Source: an uncultured Eubacteriales bacterium
GTDB taxonomy: Bacteria; Bacillota; Clostridia; Oscillospirales; Oscillospiraceae
Reading direction: 5' to 3'
NCBI GenBank assembly: GCA_900317425.1
Contig: ONGR01000016.1
Span: 1-44,863, forward strand
Length of the DNA: 44,863 nucleotides
Shown one piece after another: positions 38,193 through 44,863 of this stretch. The notes under the pieces were generated by a model. It had not been told where the DNA came from and searched no databases. It saw only the letters and a program-made list of their open reading frames with translations. Both the position numbers and the translations under genes were made by a program. How positions within the stretch are numbered: the stretch's first letter is position 1; every line of letters starts with the position of its first letter.

Positions 38193-38236
38193 AACCCGCC
38201 CCTCGGTCATCAGACGCCGTGGGGGCGGGTTTTTTC
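38193..38236. terminator. hairpin between the XRE-S24 gene and the GH2 operon
   Basis: AACCCGCCCC (38193-38202) pairs with GGGGCGGGTT (38222-38231), with T6 on the plus side and TTATTT on the minus side. It most likely ends the XRE-S24 transcript. Confidence 0.6.
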
Positions 38237-38238
38237 AC

Positions 38239-38988
38239 TTATTCCGGCAGGGGCAGGCCGTGCATCATGACCCGTCCGAAGCAGGTGAGGCTCCGTCCGC
38301 CGTCCGGGTGGAACACCACGTCCATGTCGGCGCGGCGGCGGTTCAGGGAGAAGAGATACACCATGCCCAGGGGGTCCCGGTAATACTGCTTGCACAGCAT
38401 GTCCCCGTCCACGCAGAAGATGCCCACGTCGCCGCCGGAGAGGGGATCGTGGTTCACGTAGACGATGGACCCGTCGGCGATCCAGGGGGTCATGGAGTCG
38501 CCCTGGATCCGCACCGCCAGCTCCGCCCCGGCGGGCACGTCGCCGGTGACGGTCAGCATCTCGTAGTCCTCGCCGAACACCGGGGCGGCGAAGCCCGCCG
38601 CCGCCGGGGAGGCGTACAGGGGGATGACCCGGGGCTCCGCCGCCGCCGGACGGACGGCCTCCAGCTCCTCCTGCCACGCCCCCAGGGAGTTCACCAGGGT
38701 GTGGACCGTCTGCCGCCCGGTGAGGGGCAGGCGGCGGAGCTTCTCCAGCAATCGCTGCTCCTCCCGGGAGCAGGAGAAGGCCGCCGTGTGGAAGCTGTCC
38801 TGATAGAGATAGTTGGGGTCCACCTGCAGCGCGTCAAACAGCTGCAGCAGGATCTCCTCCTTGGGCGCGCTGATGCCGGTCTCATAGTTGCCCACCGCCG
38901 AGCGGGACACCCCCAGCCGCTCCGCCAGCTCCGCCCGGGTGAGACCCAGCTCCTCCCGCCGCCGGCGCAGTCGTTCGCCAAAACTCAT
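38239..38988 (-). CDS. XRE-S24 repressor (LexA/CI-like self-cleaving type)
   Basis: 249 residues. N-terminal XRE HTH (residues 4-60, LTRAELAERLGVSRSAVGNYE), a linker, and a C-terminal S24 peptidase domain. The serine-lysine dyad is S165 (QGDSM) and K200 (LCKQYY), and an Ala-Gly cleavage-site candidate lies at 131-132 (AAAGF). Such proteins repress genes until damage or stress triggers self-cleavage. ATG 38986-38988 follows AAGGAGGG. The upstream region holds its own promoter with an inverted repeat and three further operator-like sites, so autoregulation is likely. No phage genes are nearby. Confidence 0.9.
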   Translation of the reverse strand: MSFGERLRRRREELGLTRAELAERLGVSRSAVGNYETGISAPKEEILLQLFDALQVDPNYLYQDSFHTAAFSCSREEQRLLEKLRRLPLTGRQTVHTLVNSLGAWQEELEAVRPAAAEPRVIPLYASPAAAGFAAPVFGEDYEMLTVTGDVPAGAELAVRIQGDSMTPWIADGSIVYVNHDPLSGGDVGIFCVDGDMLCKQYYRDPLGMVYLFSLNRRRADMDVVFHPDGGRSLTCFGRVMMHGLPLPE

Positions 38989-39022
38989 GGACTGGCCCTC
39001 CTTGTCACGTTTTTCTGTTTCC

Positions 39023-39067
39023 AGTTTAATCCATTTTCTTGTGCCTGTCAAGATAAAGCACAAGAAA
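39023..39067 (-). promoter_or_regulatory. XRE-S24 promoter with 10-bp inverted repeat
   Basis: Minus strand: TTGACA (39046-39051), 17-base spacer, TAAACT (39023-39028). TTTCTTGTGC (39035-39044) and GCACAAGAAA (39058-39067) are perfect inverted arms on either side of the -35. Confidence 0.75.
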
Positions 39068-39134
39068 CTTGTAAATCTGTGCTTGACAGAACAAGAATAC
39101 TGTGATAGTATAGACACATGAACAAGAATCTTGG
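39060..39134. promoter_or_regulatory. three operator-like sites 31 bp apart
   Basis: ACAAG-AAA-CTTGT at 39060-39072 (perfect palindrome), ACAAG-AAT-ACTGT at 39091-39103, ACAAG-AAT-CTTGG at 39122-39134. The starts are exactly 31 bp apart, about three helical turns, so bound dimers would lie on one face of the DNA. They are the probable targets of the XRE-S24 repressor. Confidence 0.7.
39083..39111 (+). promoter_or_regulatory. divergent operator-covered promoter without an evident gene
   Basis: TTGACA (39083-39088), 17-base spacer, TAGTAT (39106-39111). An operator-like site sits in the spacer and another just past the start. The first ATG (39118-39120) lies at the expected transcription start, so the message would be leaderless. 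The reading frame from it overlaps dsdA in antisense and does not look like a protein. Confidence 0.6.
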
Positions 39135-39153
39135 TATTGTTTGGCGGCGGGAA

Positions 39154-39185
39154 CAAAAAAAGCCGCCGCCCGGAGGGGCGACGGC
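39154..39185 (-). terminator. dsdA terminator
   Basis: GCCGTCGCCCC/GGGCGGCGGC stem with one mismatch and T7 on the minus strand, 17 bases past the stop. Confidence 0.85.
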
Positions 39186-39201
39186 TGAGAAGGGGGGCGG
39201 A

Positions 39202-40527
39202 TCAAGGGGCGAGATGGGTCCGGAGGAAGATCTCCCGCTGCTCCGGGGGCACCAGACGGCCGCCGGTGGCCCAGGCCACGTGGGTGGCGTTCTCCATGGG
39301 CAGGTGATGGTCGGCGATATAGGCGGCCATCTCCGCCGATCTGGCGGCGTCCAGCACGCCCTGGAAGGCGGCGCAGGAGCTGGGCTCGATGAAGATCCCC
39401 TCGCTCTCCCACAGCCGGCGCAGGTAGTCGTAGAGCTTGCAGTCGGCCAGCGTCATCTCGCCGGAGAGCAGGTGCTCCATCACCCGGCCCACGAAGCCGG
39501 AGGGCCGGCCCACCGCCAGACCGTCGGCGTGGGTCAGGCCGGTGAGGCCCACGTCCTGGACGCAGATGCCGTTGTGGAGTCCGGTGGCCAGGCCCAGCAG
39601 CATGCAGGGGGCCTGGGTGGGCTCCACGAAGAAGACGTGGACGTTGTCGCCGTAGCGCTCCTTGAGGCCGTAGGCGATGCCGCCGGGGGCGCCGCCCACG
39701 CCGCAGGGGACGTACACAAAGAGGGGGTGCGCCTCGTCCACGGTGACGCAGTTGTCGGCGAGCTGTTTTTCCAGCCGCTCCGCCGCCACGGCGTAGCCCA
39801 GGAAGAGGTCGACGGAGTTCTCGTCGTCCACGAAGTAGCTCATGGGGTCGGCGTCGGACTCCGCCCTCCCCTGCTCCACGGCCCTGCCGTAGTCCCCGGC
39901 GTACTCCACCACGGTGACGCCGTGGGCGCGGAGATAGTCCTTCTTCCACTGCTTGGCGTCGGCGGACATATGGACGACGGCACGGTAGCCCAGGGCGGCG
40001 CTCATGATGCCGATGGACACGCCCAGGTTGCCGGTGGAGCCCACCTGCACCCTGTACCGGGCGAAGAAGGCCCGGGCCCGTGGGGAGGCCAGCTTGACGT
40101 AGTCGTCGTCACAGCCGGAGAGGAGGCCGGACTCCAGCGCCAGCTCCTCGCTGTGCTTGAGCACCTCGTAGATGCCGCCCCGGGCCTTCACCGATCCCGC
40201 CACCGGCAGGTCGCTGTCCCGCTTGAGGAACAGCCGTCCGCCCCCCAGGTCGGCGCCGTACGCCTCCGCCAGCAGGGCCTTCATCCGGGGGATCTCCGTC
40301 AGGGCGGATTCGATGATGCCGTCCCCCGTCTCCGGGAACAGGGTGCGGATCAGCGGCGCGAAGCGGCGCAGCCGGGCGGAGGCGTCAGCGACGTCGGCGG
40401 CGCTGACCGGCAAAGTGGGGCGCACCGAGTCGAAGGGTTGGAGGCCGGGGTTGATCCAGACCGTCTCCTCCGCCGCGGCGATCCGGGCGACGGCGGGATG
40501 CTCCGCCGTGAGCTGTTTGATATCCAT
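39202..40527 (-). CDS. dsdA: D-serine ammonia-lyase
   Basis: 441 residues, PLP enzyme of fold type II that converts D-serine to pyruvate and ammonia. The PLP lysine is K114 in LPVAGSVKARGG; the phosphate-binding loop is GSTGNLGVS; LKRDSDLP and the C-terminal SSCAAFQG stretch are family marks. ATG 40525-40527 follows AAAGGGGTCACACCT; a longer in-frame extension has no ribosome site. No dsdC regulator or D-serine transporter is beside it, so the role is probably detoxification or use of D-serine taken up by others. Confidence 0.93.
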   Translation of the reverse strand: MDIKQLTAEHPAVARIAAAEETVWINPGLQPFDSVRPTLPVSAADVADASARLRRFAPLIRTLFPETGDGIIESALTEIPRMKALLAEAYGADLGGGRLFLKRDSDLPVAGSVKARGGIYEVLKHSEELALESGLLSGCDDDYVKLASPRARAFFARYRVQVGSTGNLGVSIGIMSAALGYRAVVHMSADAKQWKKDYLRAHGVTVVEYAGDYGRAVEQGRAESDADPMSYFVDDENSVDLFLGYAVAAERLEKQLADNCVTVDEAHPLFVYVPCGVGGAPGGIAYGLKERYGDNVHVFFVEPTQAPCMLLGLATGLHNGICVQDVGLTGLTHADGLAVGRPSGFVGRVMEHLLSGEMTLADCKLYDYLRRLWESEGIFIEPSSCAAFQGVLDAARSAEMAAYIADHHLPMENATHVAWATGGRLVPPEQREIFLRTHLAP

Positions 40528-40579
40528 AGGTGTGACCCCTTTCCTGCCGGGAACGGCAAAGCGGTGACTTTCCACCTCC

Positions 40580-40608
40580 ATCATACAGGAAAACGGCCCC
40601 GGGGTCAA
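40580..40608 (-). promoter_or_regulatory. dsdA promoter
   Basis: Minus strand: TTGACC (40603-40608), 17-base spacer, TATGAT (40580-40585). Confidence 0.75.
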
Positions 40609-40641
40609 CGGACGGACGGGCGCCGGCGGGACATTTTTGGG

Positions 40642-40672
40642 CAAAAAAAGCGCCCCGCAAAAGCGGGGCGCT
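40642..40672 (-). terminator. hsp20 terminator
   Basis: Perfect stem AGCGCCCCGC-AAAA-GCGGGGCGCT with T7 on the minus strand, 15 bases past the hsp20 stop. Confidence 0.92.
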
Positions 40673-40686
40673 CCGTGAGTCGCTGT

Positions 40687-41133
40687 TTAGCCCTGGATCT
40701 GAATGGTGCGGCGCTCGGGCAGCTTCTTGGCCTCCCGCTTGGGGACGGTCAGGCTCAGCACGCCGTTTTCGAATTTGGCGGTGATATCCTCCTCCGTCAG
40801 CGCCTCGCCCACGTAGAAGCTGCGCTGCATGGCGCCGGCATAGCGCTCCTGGCGGATGATCTTGCCCTTGTGATTGGTCTTCTCCTGATCCAGCCCCTTG
40901 GCGGCGCTGACGGTCAGATAGCCGTTCTCCAGGCTCAGGGTGATCTCGTCCTTGGTGAAGCCGGGCAGGTCGATGTCCACCTCATAGTGGTCCTCGTGCT
41001 CGTGGACGTCGGTCCGCATCTCGCGGACGGCGTGTCTGCCGTACAGCTTGCGGTCGATGTCCTGAAAATCACGGAAGGCGGGGAAGCCAAACCAGTCATC
41101 AAACAAATTCTCTCCAAAAATACTCGGCAACAT
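40687..41133 (-). CDS. small heat-shock protein Hsp20
   Basis: 148 residues with an N-terminal phenylalanine-rich arm (FDDWFGFPAFRDF), an alpha-crystallin domain (about 38-135, EVDIDLPGFTKDEITLSLEN) and the C-terminal IxI motif (IQI). It binds unfolding proteins without ATP. ATG 41131-41133 follows GAGGAGGTATGACTT. A CIRCE element overlaps the promoter, so HrcA should repress it, with a leader of about 85 bases between start of transcription and gene. Confidence 0.94.
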   Translation of the reverse strand: MLPSIFGENLFDDWFGFPAFRDFQDIDRKLYGRHAVREMRTDVHEHEDHYEVDIDLPGFTKDEITLSLENGYLTVSAAKGLDQEKTNHKGKIIRQERYAGAMQRSFYVGEALTEEDITAKFENGVLSLTVPKREAKKLPERRTIQIQG

Positions 41134-41226
41134 AAGTCATACCTCCTCTTGAAATGTACACGTACTTGTTACCTGAGCATCGGGGACGGAGGTTGTTTGA
41201 AATCTCTGTTCCTATGTTCAAGTATT

Positions 41227-41268
41227 AGTATACCCCGATTTTTAGCACTGTCAAGGGGAGAGTGCTAA
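41227..41268 (-). promoter_or_regulatory. CIRCE element and hsp20 promoter
   Basis: TTAGCACTG-N9-GAGTGCTAA (41242-41268) differs from the CIRCE consensus TTAGCACTC-N9-GAGTGCTAA at one base. On the minus strand TTGACA (41249-41254), 16 bases, TATACT (41227-41232) form the promoter. The -35 lies within the CIRCE spacer and arm, so HrcA would exclude RNA polymerase. Confidence 0.92.
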
Positions 41269-41333
41269 AAATCCGTGAACGATCCGTGAACTTTCATGGG
41301 ATGGTTTGTGAACTTTGGAGGTTGCGGGGGATG

Positions 41334-41830
41334 GGGGGATGGTGGATTTACCCCTGCGGGGCATAAACTTCGACTCCACCGCCCCCACAGCAAAAAGGCG
41401 GAAGCGCACCGGGGGATGGTGAATTCTCTTCTCGCGAACGCGACATGCCACCGGCATGTCGCTCCCAAGGCCCGCTGCGCTAAGGCTTGCGGCCCTTGGA
41501 GCTCGTTTCGAATCCACCACCCAAACAAAAGAAATAGCGAGCCGAGCCTGAAGGCTCAACTCGCTATTTGGTGGGGGATGGTGGATTTACCCCTGCGGGG
41601 CATAAACTTCGACTCCACCGCCCCCACAGCAAAAAGGCGGCCCCGCCTGACGGCGGAACCGCTTTTTGGTGGGGGATGGTGGATTCTCTTCTCGCGAACG
41701 CGACATGCCACCGGCATGTCGCTCCCAAGGCCCGCTGCGCTAAGGCTTGCGGCCCTTGGAGCTCGTTTCGAATCCATCATCCAAACAAAAGAAATAGCGA
41801 GCCGAGCCTAAAGGCTCAACTCGCTATTTG
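41334..41830. repeat. two-copy tandem array of structured cassettes
   Basis: Copy 1 (41334-41570) and copy 2 (41572-41830) share three blocks: X (GTGGATTTACCCCTGCGGGG ... TCGACTCCAC), Y (GATTCTCTTCTCGCGAACGC ... TTTCGAATCCA, with inner hairpins CGACATGCC-ACC-GGCATGTCG and CCAAGGCC...GGCCCTTGG), and Z (AAATAGCGAG...CTCGCTATTT). Copy 2 carries about 21 extra bases (AAAAGGCGG...CCGCTTTTT region), so offsets are 239 for X and 260 for Y and Z. No coding frame is credible. Confidence 0.8.
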
Positions 41831-41917
41831 TCAATGGGGTACGAAAAAGATGGATTTGCGTTTTTGATAGATGGATTCGAACCCTCGAAGCCTTTTTCTT
41901 CCCGAGAAAAGGGATTT

Positions 41918-41955
41918 CCGCCCCGCCTTATGACTGCAGCCATAAGGCGGGGCGG
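41918..41955. terminator. perfect 15-bp hairpin at the mobile-element end
   Basis: CCGCCCCGCCTTATG (41918-41932) pairs fully with 41941-41955 around ACTGCAGC. It lies 28 bases past the stop of the recombinase chimera. The T-run is weak, so it may be a terminator or part of the element end. The T-arm-like sequence GGTTCGAATCC occurs (minus strand) at about 41872-41883. Confidence 0.5.
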
Positions 41956-41982
41956 TATGTGTGAAAGGAGGGTATGGAAGAA

Positions 41983-42885
41983 TCATATGGTTTGAGTTAC
42001 TTCGAGGCCGCCGACGAAGACCACCTTGATCTTCTCCTTGGATTCGACGATCACGCTTTCGAGAATTTGCCTCACGATCTGATCGTCATAGCTGATCGGG
42101 TGATTTGCCAGAGCTTCTATAATCGTGAAGATCTCATCGAGTCTGGATTTTGCATTCTCACGTTTTTGCTTTGTATCCGCAATCCGGTCAAGTTGAATCT
42201 GCAGTTTTGCCTTTTCATCCATGAGAGCCTTTGCTTTTTCCTCGTCGAAGGCTTCGACGTTGTCGGCGGCAATGGCTTTGAGCATCTTTTGGAATTCTGC
42301 CTCGATCTCTGCGATCCTGATCTGAAGGTCGAGGCTGTTGTCCTCAGTTGTTTCCGCTGATAAGCCCATGCCGATATGGAGTTTCAGTGTCTTGAGCACT
42401 TCGGCATTCTGCTTTGCGGTTTGCAGCACCGCGTTCATGATGGCTTCCTGCAGGACGCTTTCCTCAACACTCGGGGAGTCATGGCAGTATTTCTTGCCAT
42501 AGTCAAGCCGGTTGATGCACCGCCATACCACTTTCTTCTTGCCATTGGCTGCCCAGGTGCATCTGCGATAGTCCTCCTGAATCTTCTCTGCGATCATGTC
42601 CTTGATGAGCTGTGCTTCGTCCTTAGTCGGCTCGTAGTCAAAATACGAGGAGCTGTCCTGACGGCTGATCTCGCACTCGATCCGCAGGGTGTCATCGAAG
42701 GGATTGTAACGACCGTACATGTTCAGCCATGTGTCATCATCCGAAGCGGTGTCGATGTGGAACTTCTTGTCCACATCGAACCACGTTTCGATATACACGG
42801 CGATTTCGCGGCCTTCGTCGCAGTCGACTTCCATGTCATGGTCGATGGCGATATCATCCCGTGTCAGTTCATTGTTTTCTTTCAT
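41983..42885 (-). CDS. chimera: conjugative-element accessory protein + serine recombinase C-terminus
   Basis: 300 residues. Residues 1-104 (DIAIDHDMEVDCDEGREIAV ... DDTWLNMYGRYNPFDDTLRI) resemble a short acidic protein encoded after the TrbL-like gene in gut-clostridial conjugative elements (DUF6329-type, from memory). From about residue 105 the sequence switches to DYRRCTWAANGKKKVVWRCI, NRLDYGKKYCHDSPSVEE and a long coiled coil: the zinc-ribbon and C-terminal part of a large serine recombinase (TndX/TnpX type). The catalytic resolvase domain is absent, so it cannot integrate DNA. ATG 42883-42885 follows CGGAGG. The fusion probably arose by internal deletion; GC is lower than in the chromosome to the left. 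Confidence 0.7.
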   Translation of the reverse strand: MKENNELTRDDIAIDHDMEVDCDEGREIAVYIETWFDVDKKFHIDTASDDDTWLNMYGRYNPFDDTLRIECEISRQDSSSYFDYEPTKDEAQLIKDMIAEKIQEDYRRCTWAANGKKKVVWRCINRLDYGKKYCHDSPSVEESVLQEAIMNAVLQTAKQNAEVLKTLKLHIGMGLSAETTEDNSLDLQIRIAEIEAEFQKMLKAIAADNVEAFDEEKAKALMDEKAKLQIQLDRIADTKQKRENAKSRLDEIFTIIEALANHPISYDDQIVRQILESVIVESKEKIKVVFVGGLEVTQTI

Positions 42886-42898
42886 GTCGTACCTCCGA

Positions 42899-43834
42899 TT
42901 ACTTTCCGGTCGCTCTGGCTACGCTGCGCGTCAGATTGACGGCGGTGGTGGTCGCATGAACGACGCTCATCATGTTTACCTTGACGGAGCTGTCAAGGCC
43001 GAACTGCTGGGCGATACGGGGCACCTCATTGGCTGCGAGCATAATGCCGAGGCCAAGGAGCATGTGATCCGGGAAAGTGAGCAAACCGAGGAACAGCAGC
43101 GTTGTCTGCATGAACGCCGTCAGACAGATTGCCGCCACCTGTTTACACCACTGATTGAAGCCGTCGCTGTATCCACGGGGGACGCTGAACATATACAGGC
43201 TTCCGACCGCCATCTGCACGAGCAGGATGCCGCCGCGCTTGATATTCTGGAAGAATATCTTGATCACGCAGTAGGCAAAAGCAATCAGACACAGAAGGTT
43301 GAGAAGTCCGAAAGTTACTTGGGTTGACACGGCAAAGCTGCCTTCCAAGACGGATGTGCTTTGCCCTGCAAGGTCCAGGTTCTGACCGCCGGATACGATG
43401 CTGGTTAGGTCATGGGAGAAGGTGTTCTGCAGACTGATGCAGAACTTGTACAGCTCAACGGGAACCACGCCGATCAAGCTGCAGGCAAAGAAGCCCTTGA
43501 GGATATTGATGCTTGTGGTTTTGATGTTGGCTCTGCCGTTCTGATACTCAATCGCCACGTCGAAGATGGCTACAACCGTACCGGCCACAAACAGCGACCA
43601 TCCAAACAGCGTGAAAAGCCTGATGGTAGCCTGCACCCAGGACAAGTCGAAGATTTCAGCGCCCATGTTGCCCATCATGGTAAAGAAATCCGCAACGGCG
43701 CCGTAGATGATCTCATAGAACCATTGGAGGATGGCGTCAAAGATGGTGTTGGCAATCTGTGTGCCGAGATACTCAATGGTATCCCCAATGGCATTGCCGA
43801 TGCCAGAGAATATATCTCCAAGCCAGTCAAACAT
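42899..43834 (-). CDS. TrbL/VirB6-like conjugal transfer membrane protein
   Basis: 311 residues from MFDWLGDIFSG. It has an N-terminal amphipathic region (GNAIGDTIEYLGTQIANTIF), then about six membrane segments including LFTLFGWSLFVAGTVVAIFD, ILKGFFACSLIGVVPVELY and LLNLLCLIAFAYCVIKIFF. This is the inner-membrane channel component of clostridial conjugative elements. The same frame runs upstream without a stop into VaFE-repeat sequence, so the apparent protein is 365 residues with a GTG start. I placed the start where family similarity begins; no proper ribosome site precedes it, only GAGGAT two bases away. It is 13 bases upstream of the chimera. Confidence 0.75.
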   Translation of the reverse strand: MFDWLGDIFSGIGNAIGDTIEYLGTQIANTIFDAILQWFYEIIYGAVADFFTMMGNMGAEIFDLSWVQATIRLFTLFGWSLFVAGTVVAIFDVAIEYQNGRANIKTTSINILKGFFACSLIGVVPVELYKFCISLQNTFSHDLTSIVSGGQNLDLAGQSTSVLEGSFAVSTQVTFGLLNLLCLIAFAYCVIKIFFQNIKRGGILLVQMAVGSLYMFSVPRGYSDGFNQWCKQVAAICLTAFMQTTLLFLGLLTFPDHMLLGLGIMLAANEVPRIAQQFGLDSSVKVNMMSVVHATTTAVNLTRSVARATGK

Positions 43835-44863
43835 ATCCTCGATGGTGATCTCGCCGCCGATGGTCGTTTCTTTCTTTCCGTCGGTGGAAGCCTCGGTCTT
43901 GATCTCGGGGACAATGACGGTCACGGTCTGATCCTCGTCCTCAATGTCCGCATGAACAGTCAGCTCTTTGCTGTCGCTGTAGAGGCTCTCGAACACGACG
44001 ATGTTCGTATCAGCCTTTGCCGGAGGGAGCTTCAGGAACGAAGGTTACTTCGGAAGTGATCTGCTCTCCGTACTGGAGGAACGGTTCACCGGTGGCCTTA
44101 TCCATAAGAATGCCCTTAACGGTATACTCCTTGCCGGGGACAAGGTGCTTGTATTCAACCGTATCGGTCAGCGTGAAGACCTCAGTGGCGCAGACTTCCT
44201 TTTCCTCGTCGATGGTGGCAGTCGTACCGATTTCGGGGATCAGATCATTTACTACGGTGATCTCAACCACGTCGCCGTCCTTATCGACTGTCACGGCATA
44301 GACCGTTTCGTTTTCAAGATAGCCAGTCGCAGGGCGCAGCTCGCGCACGGTATAGCTGCCGTACACCACATTCTCAAAGGTGAATACACCATCCTCGCCG
44401 GATTCAGCAGTCAGCAGAGCGTTGTCTTCGATGAAGCTGGTTTCGTCGGCACGGAAGAGTCCGAACAGAGCGCCGGAGATCTTATCGCCGGTTTCACGGT
44501 TGACCTTATAACCCTTAATCGTGCCGTAGATCAGCTCGTTGGGGATTTCATTGCCGTCGTTCACGGTGATGTGAACAGTAGCAACTTCCTGGCCTGCGTA
44601 CTCGAATACGACAGGGTACTCCTTATCGGACAGGACATAGTGCTTATCGGTGCTGATTTCCTTGACATAGGTTTTAGCACCAACGGGAAGGTCGGTGCTG
44701 AAGGCTGCATAGCCGTTCTCGTTGCACTCAACGACTTCAAGCACCCAACCAGCGGGGATACTGCTGCCATCTGCCGCAACGATTTCCTCTGCGGCGAACA
44801 GGCCGAAGTTGACAGAGGTGATTTCGCCGTTGTTGCCAACGCCGAAGACCTCGTTCTGCTCCA
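43835..44863 (-). pseudogene. VaFE/SpaA-type surface protein, frameshifted and truncated (cut by window edge)
   Basis: The frame is open to the right edge with no start in the window. It holds Cna-B/SpaA-like modules (ITSVNFGLFAAEEIVAADGS; GYKVNRETGDKISGALFGLF; YGSYTVRELRPATGYL) that form isopeptide-stabilised surface fibres, then a VaFE repeat (FTLTDTVEYKHLVPGKEYTV, then KGILMDKATGEP). That repeat stops early at TGA 44010-44012 after PEAPSGKG. Removing one G near 44013-44016 restores SGKADTNIVVFESLYSD and HADIEDEDQTVTV, the second half of the same repeat, so a one-base frameshift broke the gene. The next repeat begins (IKTEASTDGKKETTIGGEIT) and is cut by the TrbL-like start. No LPxTG anchor remains. 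Confidence 0.75.

Noticed and set aside
38239-39134. Complete prophage immunity region
   Set aside because: No integrase, excisionase or structural phage genes flank the XRE-S24 repressor; D-serine lyase and GH2 genes do.
39118-39400. Protein gene from the leaderless ATG at 39118
   Set aside because: After about 15 codons the frame enters the dsdA terminator and antisense dsdA, giving a Gly/Pro/Ala/His-rich translation without any domain.
41334-41830. CRISPR array
   Set aside because: Only two units of about 240-260 bp with internal hairpins; no 25-40 bp repeats alternating with unique spacers and no cas genes.

Overview
The window looks like chromosomal DNA of a GC-rich, low-oxygen gut clostridium, most likely Oscillospiraceae (Flavonifractor / Intestinimonas / Lawsonibacter type). 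The reasons are Firmicutes-style genes at high GC (pyruvate phosphate dikinase, RicT, SepF-DivIVA cell-division cluster, miaB-mutS-mutL-miaA-hfq order, GPH transporter), strong AGGAGG ribosome sites, near-consensus sigma-A promoters, a CIRCE element, a tRNA with encoded CCA, and a conjugative-element remnant of the gut-clostridial type. The genus is an inference; no rRNA is present.

Layout. 1-93: right end of an IS3-family insertion sequence that enters from the left. 126-1985 (-): GntR/YtrA regulator, ABC ATPase and ABC permease in overlapping frames. 2708-5748 (-): holB, ricT and a Cof-type HAD phosphatase. 6008-8893 (+): ppdK with an unusual C-terminal tail. 9064-9852 (+): an XRE regulator fused to a 15-residue repeat domain. 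10034-12542 (-): an XRE regulator and lepA. 12710-14371 (+): a membrane-anchored LysM-G5-M23 cell-wall peptidase. 14992-22504 (-): the long run mutL, small membrane protein, miaA, hfq, HlyD-like adaptor, yggS, sepF, divIVA, then a HAD phosphatase. 23232-27284 (-): miaB-mutS. 27453-29199: remnant of a short-chain dehydrogenase, then (+) lspA, rluD and tRNA-Val. 29243-30212: broken second tRNA copy and an orphan RepA_N replication initiator. 30413-31767: a 46-residue membrane peptide and an iron-sulfur aldo/keto reductase. 32729-38058 (-): GH2 glycosidase, an unrecognised GT-B-like protein and a GPH sugar transporter. 38239-41268: a self-cleaving-type XRE-S24 repressor with an elaborate operator region, D-serine ammonia-lyase, and Hsp20 under CIRCE control. 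41334-41830: tandem structured repeats. 41983-44863 (-): lower-GC remnant of an integrative conjugative element made of in-frame chimeras and a frameshifted gene.

The most striking non-coding content is a family of about 400-bp MITE-like elements that fill four long intergenic gaps (2174-2585, 14443-14852, 22759-23144, 31886-32398). Each is bounded by hairpins whose arms vary between copies but stay complementary. They carry attached modules and, in one case, a nested element of about 105 nt that is also inserted in a degenerate tRNA-Val copy. Other points of interest are the three operator-like sites exactly 31 bp apart beside the XRE-S24 gene, facing a promoter with no evident gene, and the chimeric conjugative-element genes at the right edge.
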